The translations under genes were made by a program, and so were the position numbers. A stretch of 64,000 nt of DNA from RGIG4576 sp964536025. Lineage in GTDB: Bacteria; Bacteroidota; Bacteroidia; Bacteroidales; Muribaculaceae. Below are positions 1-8,703 of this stretch, piece after piece (position 1 is the first letter of the stretch; the number at the start of each line of letters is the position of its first letter). Below the pieces are notes generated by a model. The model ran no database searches. It saw nothing but the letters and a program-made list of their open reading frames with translations, and was not told the DNA's origin. Location: positions 11,911-75,910 of the forward strand of contig CAZHXA010000005.1 in NCBI GenBank assembly GCA_964536025.1, in the 5' to 3' direction.

Positions 1-90
1 ACATTTTTCACGCTCCGAAAGAGGGTGCTTTGCTATGCGTTCGTCAGGAAGCTGATAATTGAAATCTTTAATTTGAATATCTTTAATCAT
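1..90 (-). CDS. queA: S-adenosylmethionine:tRNA ribosyltransferase-isomerase, N-terminal fragment
   Basis: Only the first 30 codons lie in the window; the gene runs off the left edge. The fragment contains DFNYQLPDERIAKHPLSERE, which matches the conserved QueA start (a [DN]F.Y.LP...IA..P...R pattern). QueA transfers and isomerises the ribosyl moiety of SAM onto 7-aminomethyl-7-deazaguanine in tRNA to make epoxyqueuosine, in the cytoplasm. ATG is at 90. A terminator for the upstream minus-strand gene lies just before it, so it is probably transcribed separately. The identification rests on a short stretch. Confidence 0.75.
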   Translation of the reverse strand, partial: MIKDIQIKDFNYQLPDERIAKHPLSEREKC

Positions 91-106
91 ATAGGACTTC
101 TATGGT

Positions 107-138
107 AAAAAAGGTCTCTAAAGAAAAGAGACCTTTTT
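107..138 (-). terminator. Intrinsic terminator after the MalY/PatB gene
   Basis: A 7-bp stem GGTCTCT (113-119) pairs with AGAGACC (127-133) and is extended by A/T pairs. On the minus strand it ends in a T run, just downstream of the stop at 142. The flanking A and T runs would let it work in both directions. Confidence 0.8.
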
Positions 139-141
139 GTT

Positions 142-1326
142 CTATTTCTTAATTGATATGATAGCTTCTTTCAATTGGTCAAGTGCATTTATAAGCATAT
201 CTCGAGAATTGGCAACATTAAGACGCATGTGCCCTTCTCCTCCCTTACCAAACATTTCACCATCATTTAATGCAAGATGAGCCTGATTCACAAACAAATC
301 TATAAGTTCATCGTGAGTCAATCCCAACCCTCTGCAATCGAGCCATATCAAGAATGATGCTTGAGGGCGAACCGGATGTACCTCAGGAAGATTCTTTTTA
401 CAATATTCTTCTACGGCTATAATATTATCTTCGATATATGGGATAAGTTCCTTAAACCATTCTTCTCCATGTGTATAAGCTGCTTCGGTTGCTATTGTTG
501 CAAACCATGTAGGCACGCTGAATTCATTGACTTGCAACCATTCAAAAAACGGTTTTCGTAGCTCTGGATTCTTTACAACGCACCAAGAACTTGTAACACC
601 CGGAATATTGAACGTTTTTGATGGAGCACCAAAACACACACTTACCAAAGCGGCATCTTCACTTACCGAAGCAAAAGGAGTGTGTTTATGTCCGAACAAG
701 CCCAAATCACCATGAATTTCATCACTTATTACAATTACATTATATTTACGAGCAAGGCGGGCAACTTCTTTCAAAGTTTCTTTATCCCAACATATTCCTA
801 TCGGGTTGTGAGGATTGCACAACACCATCATTTTAGGATTTTCGGTAGCAAAAATATGTTCAAGTTCTACGAGATTCATAATATATGAATCTTCCTTTCT
901 TATTAAATCATTACTTACAACGCGACGATGATTACCTACTGCCACATTTTTAAACGGATTATATACAGGTTGCTGTATCACTACCGTATCGCCTTTTTGT
1001 GTAAAAAAGTTCAAGGCATAAGCATAGCCTCTAACCACTCCATTAACATAAGTCATTTCTTCACGAGCTACATCCCAATTATGATGACGCTTTATCCAAT
1101 TGATTATAGACTCCCAATAGCTGTCGGGAGCTTGAGAATATCCATAAATGTGATGAGATGCTCTTTTTTCTAAAGCTTCGCTAATTGCAGGACACACTTC
1201 AAAATCCATATCGGCAATCCAAAGAGGGCAAAGGTCGTCACGACCAAAAACCTTTGTCATGCAATCTGTCATTATAGAACCGGTTCCATGTCGGTCTATG
1301 ATTTTGTTAAAATTATATTTTTCCAT
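142..1326 (-). CDS. MalY/PatB family PLP-dependent cystathionine beta-lyase / aminotransferase
   Basis: This is a 394-residue fold-type I PLP enzyme of the MalY/PatB class, which cleaves C-S bonds of cystathionine or cysteine in the cytoplasm. Visible landmarks are WIADMDF (36-42), CNPHNPIG (170-177), SDEIHGDL with D202 and H205 for the cofactor, and the Schiff-base lysine K237 in GAPSKTFNIPG. Length fits the family. I chose ATG 1326 rather than an in-frame ATG at 1353, because a TACATTTG -7 box at 1351-1358 (minus) puts the transcription start downstream of 1353. It stands alone, followed by a terminator, and is divergent from the ATPase gene. Whether it acts mainly in methionine synthesis or cysteine degradation cannot be told from the sequence. 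Confidence 0.85.
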   Translation of the reverse strand: MEKYNFNKIIDRHGTGSIMTDCMTKVFGRDDLCPLWIADMDFEVCPAISEALEKRASHHIYGYSQAPDSYWESIINWIKRHHNWDVAREEMTYVNGVVRGYAYALNFFTQKGDTVVIQQPVYNPFKNVAVGNHRRVVSNDLIRKEDSYIMNLVELEHIFATENPKMMVLCNPHNPIGICWDKETLKEVARLARKYNVIVISDEIHGDLGLFGHKHTPFASVSEDAALVSVCFGAPSKTFNIPGVTSSWCVVKNPELRKPFFEWLQVNEFSVPTWFATIATEAAYTHGEEWFKELIPYIEDNIIAVEEYCKKNLPEVHPVRPQASFLIWLDCRGLGLTHDELIDLFVNQAHLALNDGEMFGKGGEGHMRLNVANSRDMLINALDQLKEAIISIKK

Positions 1327-1350
1327 TTCTGTAAGTTGTAGAAGATTGTG

Positions 1351-1358
1351 CAAATGTA
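1351..1358 (-). promoter_or_regulatory. -7 box for the MalY/PatB gene
   Basis: TACATTTG on the minus strand is an exact match to TAnnTTTG, 25 bases before ATG 1326. No TTG is found 19-20 bases upstream, so only the -7 half is supported. Confidence 0.45.
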
Positions 1359-1443
1359 GCTATTTTTTGTGAAAGGAGTGTTTTTTTACGAGGTTTATGT
1401 GTTGTATAAAGAAAAATGCCTAAATTTACGATAACTAAATCTT

Positions 1444-3018
1444 ATGTTGGATATGGATATACTATTACCTGATAGAATCGATGGGAAACCTGCCCGGCAA
1501 CTCGATAATGTGAAACAAATCACTCTAATAGGAGCCAACGGTTCCGGTAAAACACGTTTTGCTCAATGGCTTGTTGATAAATATAAGGAAAAAGCTTATC
1601 GAATATCTGCTTTAAAAGCTCTGTTCCCATCAACCGAAAAGAATGAATTACCCGGTTCCATCGATGTGCTTTTTGACGAAGCCGTTTCTTCTTCTCCATA
1701 CTACAAAAATGACTGCCCTACCGAGTTTCAGCGGCTCATCTTCTTGCTTTTGCATGATGAATTTCTTGACATGTTGAAATACAAAGCTCAAATGCGATTA
1801 GGAAATGGTTCTGAAACCATGCCCGAAACAAAATTTGACAAAGTTGCTCGAATGTGGCAAGAAGTGTTCCCTAAAAACAAAATACTAAGAGAAGGCGGGA
1901 AATTACTCTTTTCAAATGAAAAAACGGAAGAACACTTTTCTGAAATAAAATTATCCGATGGAGAAAAGGCAGTACTATATTACATAGGAATAGTATTATA
2001 TGCCAAAAACGACGCCATAATATTTGTAGATGACCCGGAAATATATATTCACCACTCAATCATGCAAGCGTTATGGAATGTCATTGAGGAAATGCGTCCT
2101 GACTGTACTTTCATTTATAATACTCACGACATCGATTTTGTTTCTTCAAGAACAGAAAACGCTTGCGTATGGGTTAAAAATTATGACTTGGTACACAATG
2201 CCTGGGATTATGAAATAGTAAATACTGGAGATTCTTTATCCGATGAATTATACTACGATTTATTAGGTAGTCGCAAACCGGTTTTATTTGTTGAAGGAGA
2301 TGCCTCTCATAGCATCGATTCAAAATTATATTCTCTTATTTTTACCGAATATACAGTAAAACCACTTGGCAGCTGTAATAAAGTTATAGAATCTACACGA
2401 GCATTTAACGATTTAAAAAATTTCCACCATCTTGATAGTCATGGTATCGTAGATAGAGACCGCAGAAGCGACAAAGAAGTGGAATATCTTCGAGATAAGA
2501 AAATTTTAGTCCCAAATGTAGCTGAAATTGAGAATATTCTCATGCTTGAAGGAGTAATAAAAGCCGTGGCACGATATCGCAAAAAAGATGAAGCTTATGT
2601 ATTCCTTAAAGTTCGTAGTGCTGTGATGAAAATGTTTAAATCAGAATTAAAAAAACAGGCATTAGAACACGTAAGACATCGCATGAAACGAATGGCAAGC
2701 GTATGCATTGACAGACGTTTCAAAGACATAGGTTCTTTGGAAAACCATATAAACGATTTATTGAACGAGTTAAACCCTCGTGCCGTTTACGATGATTTAT
2801 GCCGAGATTTCAATCATCTCGTTTCGGCAAACGATTATGATGCTGTTTTAAAAGTTTTCAATGAGAAATCAATGATTGTAAACAGTAATGTAGCAGCTTT
2901 ATGTGGTTTAAGCAACAAAGATGCATATATACGTTCGATATTACACATTTTAAAAGGCGACAGTGCAGCAGCACGAAGTATACGCAAAGCAGTAAAACAT
3001 TGTTTCGGAATAAATTAA
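1444..3018 (+). CDS. AAA ATPase with TOPRIM-like DUF4435 domain (OLD-like)
   Basis: The 524-residue protein has two halves. The N-terminal half is an ABC/SMC-type ATPase: Walker A GANGSGKT (30-37), a degenerate signature LSDGEK (170-175), Walker B IIFVDDPEI (D196, D197) and H-loop NTHD (226-229). From about residue 275 there is a TOPRIM-like segment: VLFVEGD with E284, then GIVDRDRRSD with D337 and D339, the E...DxD acidic set that binds metal in OLD nucleases and DUF4435 proteins. The C-terminal 130 residues are basic and helical. By family resemblance it may bind or cut nucleic acid under ATP control, but its role is unknown. It lies 25 bases before anmK in the same direction and could be cotranscribed. 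There is no partner helicase (GajB-like) or mobile-element context, so a defence role is not supported by neighbours. An alternative ATG is at 1453. Confidence 0.7.
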   Translation: MLDMDILLPDRIDGKPARQLDNVKQITLIGANGSGKTRFAQWLVDKYKEKAYRISALKALFPSTEKNELPGSIDVLFDEAVSSSPYYKNDCPTEFQRLIFLLLHDEFLDMLKYKAQMRLGNGSETMPETKFDKVARMWQEVFPKNKILREGGKLLFSNEKTEEHFSEIKLSDGEKAVLYYIGIVLYAKNDAIIFVDDPEIYIHHSIMQALWNVIEEMRPDCTFIYNTHDIDFVSSRTENACVWVKNYDLVHNAWDYEIVNTGDSLSDELYYDLLGSRKPVLFVEGDASHSIDSKLYSLIFTEYTVKPLGSCNKVIESTRAFNDLKNFHHLDSHGIVDRDRRSDKEVEYLRDKKILVPNVAEIENILMLEGVIKAVARYRKKDEAYVFLKVRSAVMKMFKSELKKQALEHVRHRMKRMASVCIDRRFKDIGSLENHINDLLNELNPRAVYDDLCRDFNHLVSANDYDAVLKVFNEKSMIVNSNVAALCGLSNKDAYIRSILHILKGDSAAARSIRKAVKHCFGIN

Positions 3019-3043
3019 TAGACTTGAAATAGATTACTTGTTT

Positions 3044-4120
3044 ATGAACAATTTTGAAATAAAATCCATCGGATTGATGTCGGGAACTTCTCTCGATGGA
3101 CTTGACGTGTGCCATTGTACATTTAAAAAAACTGCAGGTAAATGGTCTTTTACATTAGATTATGCAAAAGGATACAGCTATCCTGAAGATTATAAATATA
3201 AATTGGGAATAGGTGCTCAAAATATGAGTGCGTATGAATTTGCCTCATTTCATAGCGAATATGGTTTTTTCTTGGGTGAACGTGTAAAAGAATTCATGAC
3301 ACAATTCAGAGTGAAACCCGATATTATTTCTTCACACGGACATACTATTTTTCATGAGCCTAACAAAAAAATCATGTATCAAATAGGCGACGGTGCAGCT
3401 ATTGCAGCTGTAACACAAATACCTGTAGTAAGTGATTTTCGCCGACTTGACATAATGCTTGGAGGTCAAGGAGCTCCACTCGTACCCATTGGAGACCGTT
3501 TCCTTTTCGGAGAATATGATTTCTGTCTAAACATAGGTGGCTTTTCCAATATTTCATTTCAACACGGTGAAAAACGCGTTGCATTTGACATAAGTCCTGT
3601 AAATTATGTAATTAACCACTATTGTAGAAAAATAGGTCTTGATTTTGATTGCGATGGAAATATTGCACGCAAAGGAAACGTTGACACAAAACTTCTTAAC
3701 AACCTGAATGATTTGGATTTTTATAAACAAAGCGGGCCTAAATCTCTCGGTCGAGAATGGGTGGAAAAAACAATCTATCCCCTACTTGATAATTGTGGTT
3801 TATCAATGGAAGACATGTTGCGAACATTCTATGAGCATGCAGCATCACAAATAGCAAGCACTGTACTATCTAACTGTCACAAGTACCAACCTACATTGCT
3901 TATAACCGGAGGAGGTGCATTCAATAAATTCTTGATTGAAAGGATTCAGGAATTAAGTAAAGCCAAGATTATAATACCCGATAAAAAAATCATAGAATAT
4001 AAAGAAGCTATAATTTTTGCTTTACTTGGTGCTTTATATATGGCAAACGAACCCAGTTGTTTATCTTCGGTTACAGGAGCTTCTATTGACAACATAGGAG
4101 GTATGCTATTCAAGATATAA
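3044..4120 (+). CDS. anmK: Anhydro-N-acetylmuramic acid kinase
   Basis: AnmK phosphorylates and hydrolyses 1,6-anhydro-MurNAc released by lytic transglycosylases to give MurNAc-6-phosphate, feeding cytoplasmic peptidoglycan recycling. The 358-residue protein has the ATP-binding loop LMSGTSLDGLD (11-21), GGQGAPLVPIGD, NIGGFSN and the C-terminal TGGGAFN of the ASKHA fold. Length is usual. I chose ATG 3044; an in-frame TTG two codons earlier is possible but unnecessary. It follows the ATPase gene by 25 bases and is convergent with the phosphoethanolamine transferase. Confidence 0.92.
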   Translation: MNNFEIKSIGLMSGTSLDGLDVCHCTFKKTAGKWSFTLDYAKGYSYPEDYKYKLGIGAQNMSAYEFASFHSEYGFFLGERVKEFMTQFRVKPDIISSHGHTIFHEPNKKIMYQIGDGAAIAAVTQIPVVSDFRRLDIMLGGQGAPLVPIGDRFLFGEYDFCLNIGGFSNISFQHGEKRVAFDISPVNYVINHYCRKIGLDFDCDGNIARKGNVDTKLLNNLNDLDFYKQSGPKSLGREWVEKTIYPLLDNCGLSMEDMLRTFYEHAASQIASTVLSNCHKYQPTLLITGGGAFNKFLIERIQELSKAKIIIPDKKIIEYKEAIIFALLGALYMANEPSCLSSVTGASIDNIGGMLFKI

Positions 4121-4225
4121 CCATTCTTACACTGTAAAAAAATAGCATAAGGCTCTGAATGTAAATAAATACATAAAAAACTTATTACACCGAGCCGAGT
4201 GTTACTACCATACGCTTAGTCTTTA

Positions 4226-5878
4226 TCAATGAAATATTTCTGACACCGGAACCGACTCATTATGGTCATTAAGGTATGTGTGAAATTTATTTGCTTCAAA
4301 ATATTTATTTGATAATGCAAAATGGTCTTTTTTATAAAATGTTGTTATACCTGCCATATCAAGCAATGTGTGGAACACAGCTAAATTGGTAGATATATTT
4401 GCATTGATATTACTTAATAGAGATTCGCATTGTTGTGGATTCAGTTCAGTATATTTTTGTGAAGTCCACACAAAGAACGGCACATGTAATTGATATTCCG
4501 AAGGTATAGGTGAAGCATGTAAAAACAATTTACGCTCATCGTCATATATATCTTCGCCGTGATCGGACACATACAGAACTGCAGCCGATACATTTTGAGT
4601 TTCAACGATTTTTATTAATCGAAATAAAAAGTCGTCGGTAGCTCTTATTGTATTATCATAAGCATTGACGAGCTGTTCTTTATATTCAAAAGTCGCCGAA
4701 GGTGCTTTATCAGGCTTATAGTATGCTTTATCTACCGGATATCTTTCTGTGTAATCAAAATGAGAACCGTATGAATGAAGAACGATAAATTGCTTATTAC
4801 TTGTTGTCGTTCCCAAATATTGCTTAGTGTATTCTAATAATACTTCATCGCTTACATTAGTTTCTTCAGGTAAAAATTCTTTTACAAATTTACAAGTGTC
4901 GGCTTCTTCTCCAAAAAAATCGATAAACGAGTGATTTCTTCGCTGATTGGAGAAAAATGCAGTTGAATAACCGGCTTCGTTAAAAGCCGTAATAACTCCC
5001 TTTTGAGCGTAAATATCATTGAAATTTTCAGCCGAAACAGCCGACATAATCATAGGCACGCTCTTATGTGTTGTATTTGATTGTGTAAAAGCATCTTTAA
5101 ATACAATTAAATCGTTCACGCTACCAAGTAAAGGGGTTGTATTTCGCTCATAGCCGTAAATACCAAAATTGGCAGCTCTTGCCGTTTCCCCTATCACAAG
5201 AACATATAGTTCTTTTTCATTTACACTTCTCGTGCATACGGAATTGAACGAAAAATTTTGTGACGTATTGAAATAATTGGCAACACGCACTTCACGCTCA
5301 ACTGCAAGTCCCACATTATACATGACATTTACAGGATATAAATCATTTTCAATTTTATAATTTTTATCCACAAAATAGCACGACAAAAGCAACACTGCAC
5401 TTACCGCAAATCCATATTTAGCATATTTGCGTTGTGCTTTGAAAAAAGCATTGTCATAATCATCACTTTTCAAAGAATATATGCTCCATAACAAAAGAGG
5501 CACATATAAAACTATCACAAAGACGACTGATGGAAATATATTAGATAGTAATTCTCCTGCCTCTCCCGGGTTGGTAGTCACCAAGTTAAGGAACATATCA
5601 ACTGCAATAACAGAGTTTCCAAACAGATATAATAAAACTATTTGGAATGCATTGAAAAATATAAATAAAAACAGGCATAAATAAACCTTTCCCGGTTTAC
5701 GTCCAATTGCCATTAAATACCAAAACATCGATGTTGGCAAAACGATATTGCACAAACGCCCAAGCAAAGGCATTTGCTCTGTAAAAAATAACAAAAAATT
5801 AGGTAATACAAGCGAAAACAAGCACAAAACGAATAGCAATTTTTTGTTATTCAATATTCTTTTAAAAAATGTCATCAT
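4226..5878 (-). CDS. Lipid A phosphoethanolamine transferase (EptA/CptA-like, sulfatase fold)
   Basis: This inner-membrane enzyme of 550 residues has about five transmembrane helices in residues 12-170 and a periplasmic alkaline-phosphatase/sulfatase-fold domain. Metal and catalytic motifs are visible: VIGETARAANFGIYGY with E231, SNTTHKSVP with the likely nucleophile T270, SDHGED (D439, H440) and FLHASP (H454). Family members move phosphoethanolamine from phosphatidylethanolamine to lipid A phosphates or core sugars, lowering surface charge and sensitivity to cationic peptides. The start ATG (5878) shares its A with the stop TAA of the upstream barrel gene, so translation is probably coupled. 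A second ATG follows at once (5875). The acceptor (lipid A or another glycolipid) is inferred only. Confidence 0.85.
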   Translation of the reverse strand: MMTFFKRILNNKKLLFVLCLFSLVLPNFLLFFTEQMPLLGRLCNIVLPTSMFWYLMAIGRKPGKVYLCLFLFIFFNAFQIVLLYLFGNSVIAVDMFLNLVTTNPGEAGELLSNIFPSVVFVIVLYVPLLLWSIYSLKSDDYDNAFFKAQRKYAKYGFAVSAVLLLSCYFVDKNYKIENDLYPVNVMYNVGLAVEREVRVANYFNTSQNFSFNSVCTRSVNEKELYVLVIGETARAANFGIYGYERNTTPLLGSVNDLIVFKDAFTQSNTTHKSVPMIMSAVSAENFNDIYAQKGVITAFNEAGYSTAFFSNQRRNHSFIDFFGEEADTCKFVKEFLPEETNVSDEVLLEYTKQYLGTTTSNKQFIVLHSYGSHFDYTERYPVDKAYYKPDKAPSATFEYKEQLVNAYDNTIRATDDFLFRLIKIVETQNVSAAVLYVSDHGEDIYDDERKLFLHASPIPSEYQLHVPFFVWTSQKYTELNPQQCESLLSNINANISTNLAVFHTLLDMAGITTFYKKDHFALSNKYFEANKFHTYLNDHNESVPVSEIFH

Positions 5879-7062
5879 TAAAATGCTTCATTTATATTAA
5901 ATGTGAATCCATTTTGTCCGGATTTACCAAATCCCATATCAAGTCGCACATTGACTCTTTTCTTAAATTCCCAACGATAACCAAAGCCATAATTAGGCAA
6001 TATCTTTTTAAAAGTTTGTTTATCATGAAAAACATTTCCAAAACCTGCCCAAACAACTATTCCATTTCGTCTCCACACATGTTGGCGTAGCTCTACTTGA
6101 GCAACAATACTATGTTTGTCACGATAACGACCTTGGTAATACCCTCTCATTGAATTAGAACCACCTAATTCCGACATTAGCGACCACGGCGGATTCCCGA
6201 AATTAAATCGGCTTTCGACTTCTGCCGCCATTGTACCACCTTTCCACACATTTTTATAGCCTCTTGCGATAAATTCTGTTGTACTGAAAGATTTATCGTT
6301 ACCAAGCCAACTTGGTCTGAAAGTTTGTGCAAGATACAGATACACCCCTCTGCTTGCATTATTCATAAAATCTCGTGTGTCATATTGAATAGATGCTCCA
6401 AGTCCATAATTTCGTTGAGTGAGAGCCATTCCATCAAATAAATATATTTTTTGAGCTAATACATCCTTAGCTGTGGCATAATCCCATATAATACTTGGAC
6501 CTATATACAGATTATTTGATACTTTAAACAGAAATTCAGCTTTCATACGAGCTTGAAACCTGTCTATTTTTGTTTCATTATCATCATTGTCTCCGTTTTC
6601 ATAACCTATCCCCCAATAATAAGATGGAAAGGAATAGAAAAACATTGTGTAATTCAATCGATAACGATCTTCGGGGAAAAGATTGTTTCCCCTTATTCCC
6701 AACATATAAAATCCTACAGTGGAAACACTTCCAAAAAGAGAAACATTGGAAGGCTGCATCTCTTTTCCACATCCGTTCATGCGATACAAACCGGCACCAA
6801 CAAAACCAATACCTAATTTCATATCAGAAGAATAATATGGTCCACCTATGAAATTAATATCAAATTTCTTTTCCGGTTTTTCCTTATTTGCATCACCAAA
6901 ATAATTGATAATGCGAGTAAAAAAACCCGCTTTCTTATTTAATGTATCTTGCAACACTGTATCAAGTTGCACATCCAAATTATTAGATTCTTGAGCTTTC
7001 CCTTCTTTTGAAAAAGACAATCCAATTATAAGAAAAATTAAAATATTGACAAATGCTTTCAC
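5878..7062 (-). CDS. BamA/TamA family outer-membrane beta-barrel protein
   Basis: The protein has an N-terminal signal peptide (hydrophobic residues 4-18, then a polar stretch ending KAQ) and a mostly beta-strand body of about 370 residues. It contains LGGSNSMRGYYQGRYRDK, resembling the VRGF/Y strand-turn motif of the bacterial surface antigen (D15/BamA) barrel, and ends in an aromatic residue (F) as outer-membrane barrels do. There are no POTRA repeats, so it is the short barrel-only type common in Bacteroidota rather than BamA itself. No ATG is near the signal peptide; GTG 7062 is the best start and TTG 7068 is the alternative. A TAATTTTG -7 box lies at 7099-7106. Its stop overlaps the start of the phosphoethanolamine transferase. 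Function is unknown. Confidence 0.75.
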   Translation of the reverse strand: MKAFVNILIFLIIGLSFSKEGKAQESNNLDVQLDTVLQDTLNKKAGFFTRIINYFGDANKEKPEKKFDINFIGGPYYSSDMKLGIGFVGAGLYRMNGCGKEMQPSNVSLFGSVSTVGFYMLGIRGNNLFPEDRYRLNYTMFFYSFPSYYWGIGYENGDNDDNETKIDRFQARMKAEFLFKVSNNLYIGPSIIWDYATAKDVLAQKIYLFDGMALTQRNYGLGASIQYDTRDFMNNASRGVYLYLAQTFRPSWLGNDKSFSTTEFIARGYKNVWKGGTMAAEVESRFNFGNPPWSLMSELGGSNSMRGYYQGRYRDKHSIVAQVELRQHVWRRNGIVVWAGFGNVFHDKQTFKKILPNYGFGYRWEFKKRVNVRLDMGFGKSGQNGFTFNINEAF

Positions 7063-7098
7063 CCTCAAAAAAATTACACCATTATAACAAATTCGCTA

Positions 7099-7106
7099 CA
7101 AAATTA
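7099..7106 (-). promoter_or_regulatory. -7 box for the barrel/phosphoethanolamine transferase pair
   Basis: TAATTTTG on the minus strand is an exact TAnnTTTG match, 36 bases before GTG 7062. I see no TTG at the usual distance upstream. Confidence 0.4.
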
Positions 7107-7174
7107 GCAATTTTAAATTATAAAATATGAATAATAAGAACTTCAGTATCGTTTATACCTAATAAAAAGATTTT

Positions 7175-7810
7175 TTACCTATCGCATTTTTTTACGTTAT
7201 TGCGATATCTATAATATACAATATATAAGACAACCAAAACAATAAATATTGCACTCATTTCAAAGCTGTATTTATTTATTGCCTCAGCAAGTTGCTCTTT
7301 GGGTAATATCTTTGCCAAATAATAGCCGGCACCGGCGAGTAAACTATTCCAAATTGCCGAACCTATTGTTGTATAAACTATAAAAGATAAAATAGGCATT
7401 TTAGCCAGTCCAGCAGGAATTGAAATGAGCTGACGCCCAAAAGGTAACAATCTACCAAAAAAAGTAGAAACATTGCCATGTTTTAAAAATAATTGTTCTG
7501 CTTGTTCCAATTTTTTCTTATCAAGCATAAGCATATGCCCCACCTTACTTTCAGTAAATCGATAAATCAAGAAACGACCTAAAAGACGTGAGATATAATA
7601 ATTAATTATAGCTCCTATGGTAGAGCCTATGGTTGTACATAGTATCAATAAAACAAGGCTCATTTCACCATGAGCTGCTCGATAAGCTGCCGGAGTAACA
7701 ATTAATTCAGCCGGTAATGGCACAATGGAATTTTCCAGAATCATAAGAATCGTGAGCACCCAATAGTTAAGATGAGTAATATACCATTCAAATAAAGCAG
7801 TTAATTCCAT
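7175..7810 (-). CDS. DedA family membrane protein (VTT domain)
   Basis: The 211-residue integral membrane protein has the DedA/VTT layout. The N-terminal helix carries ENSIVPLPAELIV, with the acidic residue typical of the re-entrant loop. A central cytoplasmic loop has the FFGRLLPFGRQLISIPAGLA motif, with the conserved arginines and proline, and C-terminal helices follow. DedA proteins are linked to undecaprenyl phosphate or phospholipid recycling across the inner membrane. The gene follows mnmD by 10 bases and probably shares its promoter. No terminator is obvious before the next gene. Confidence 0.88.
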   Translation of the reverse strand: MELTALFEWYITHLNYWVLTILMILENSIVPLPAELIVTPAAYRAAHGEMSLVLLILCTTIGSTIGAIINYYISRLLGRFLIYRFTESKVGHMLMLDKKKLEQAEQLFLKHGNVSTFFGRLLPFGRQLISIPAGLAKMPILSFIVYTTIGSAIWNSLLAGAGYYLAKILPKEQLAEAINKYSFEMSAIFIVLVVLYIVYYRYRNNVKKCDR

Positions 7811-7820
7811 CGTTTTTTAA

Positions 7821-8495
7821 TTATAACTTTGTAGCACGTAAAATCTCACGCTTTCCTCCTTTAGGACCTTCCAAACGTTCAACCGAAAGACCTAAGCTTA
7901 ACAACATTCTACGAATTTCACCTTTAGCACAATAAGTTGTCATTACAGCTCCCTCTCTCATTACATCAACCAATCTCTCAAACGATTTACTTGTCCACAT
8001 CTCAGGTTGTTTTTCAGGAGCAAAAGCATCAAAATACACAACATCTATGTCACCGGGTAAAACATCGGCTGTATAATCCCCTCGTAACTTTTCAATTGTA
8101 AAAAACGGAGTTATTTCTACCGGCTTATTCCATTCACATGAATGAATTGCTTGAAACAATACAGGGTCAACCGTTTGATTATAATCCAACTTATTTATTA
8201 TATCCTCAGGAAGAGGATATTTCTCTATCGTTATATAATGAACAAGATTATTTTCTCCGGCAACCATAGCTGTAACAACAGCATTTAATCCCGTACCAAA
8301 TCCTATTTCCAACAAACGTAAAGGCTTTCCTTTAGTCTGTCTACAGCGATACACAAAAGCACAATCGCGATAAATATGATTAGATTCGGAAATTGCTCCT
8401 TTAACCGAATGATAATGCTCATTCATAGACTTAACAAAAATCGTAGACGAGCCATCTTCGGTTAATTCAATTTTTAATGCTTTATCATAATTCAT
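7821..8495 (-). CDS. mnmD: tRNA (mnm5s2U34)-methyltransferase, MnmD type
   Basis: This is a stand-alone methyltransferase domain of MnmC, 224 residues. It would use SAM to complete the 5-methylaminomethyl-2-thiouridine wobble modification in tRNA. The SAM loop LLEIGFGTGLNAV and the catalytic-side motif VVYFDAFAPEKQPEMW are both diagnostic of this family; the FAD-dependent MnmC1 domain is absent. I chose ATG 8495. A longer reading starting at 8555 would run through the promoter (TTG-N19-TATTTTTG at 8500-8529) and lacks family similarity. The promoter -7 box ends only 5 bases before the ATG, so the mRNA may be leaderless. dedA follows. Confidence 0.85.
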   Translation of the reverse strand: MNYDKALKIELTEDGSSTIFVKSMNEHYHSVKGAISESNHIYRDCAFVYRCRQTKGKPLRLLEIGFGTGLNAVVTAMVAGENNLVHYITIEKYPLPEDIINKLDYNQTVDPVLFQAIHSCEWNKPVEITPFFTIEKLRGDYTADVLPGDIDVVYFDAFAPEKQPEMWTSKSFERLVDVMREGAVMTTYCAKGEIRRMLLSLGLSVERLEGPKGGKREILRATKL

Positions 8496-8499
8496 AACG

Positions 8500-8529
8500 C
8501 AAAAATAAATAAATAAACCGTTAAAACAA
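8500..8529 (-). promoter_or_regulatory. Promoter of mnmD-dedA
   Basis: On the minus strand TTG (8529-8527), 19 bases, then TATTTTTG (8507-8500), an exact Bacteroidota RpoD pattern. The ATG at 8495 begins 5 bases after the box, predicting a leaderless or nearly leaderless transcript. Confidence 0.6.
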
Positions 8530-8665
8530 AAGTGGTCCTGCGAAAAATGATACATACATCATTATAACATTAAAAGCCGGGCTTATTTCACAAGATTTTT
8601 ATTGTGGTTTTTACTCTTTTATTGTGATTTTAATACCATAAAGCAATTGTTAACACAATTATTGC

Positions 8666-8673
8666 TATCTTTG
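8666..8673 (+). promoter_or_regulatory. -7 box for the TPR/outer-membrane operon
   Basis: TATCTTTG matches TAnnTTTG exactly, 30 bases before ATG 8704. The nearest TTG (8647-8649) is 16 bases upstream, shorter than the usual 19-20. Its position argues against the longer in-frame reading that would begin at 8602. Confidence 0.45.
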
Positions 8674-8703
8674 TTTATCAATTATGACGAAAAAAAACTC
8701 AAC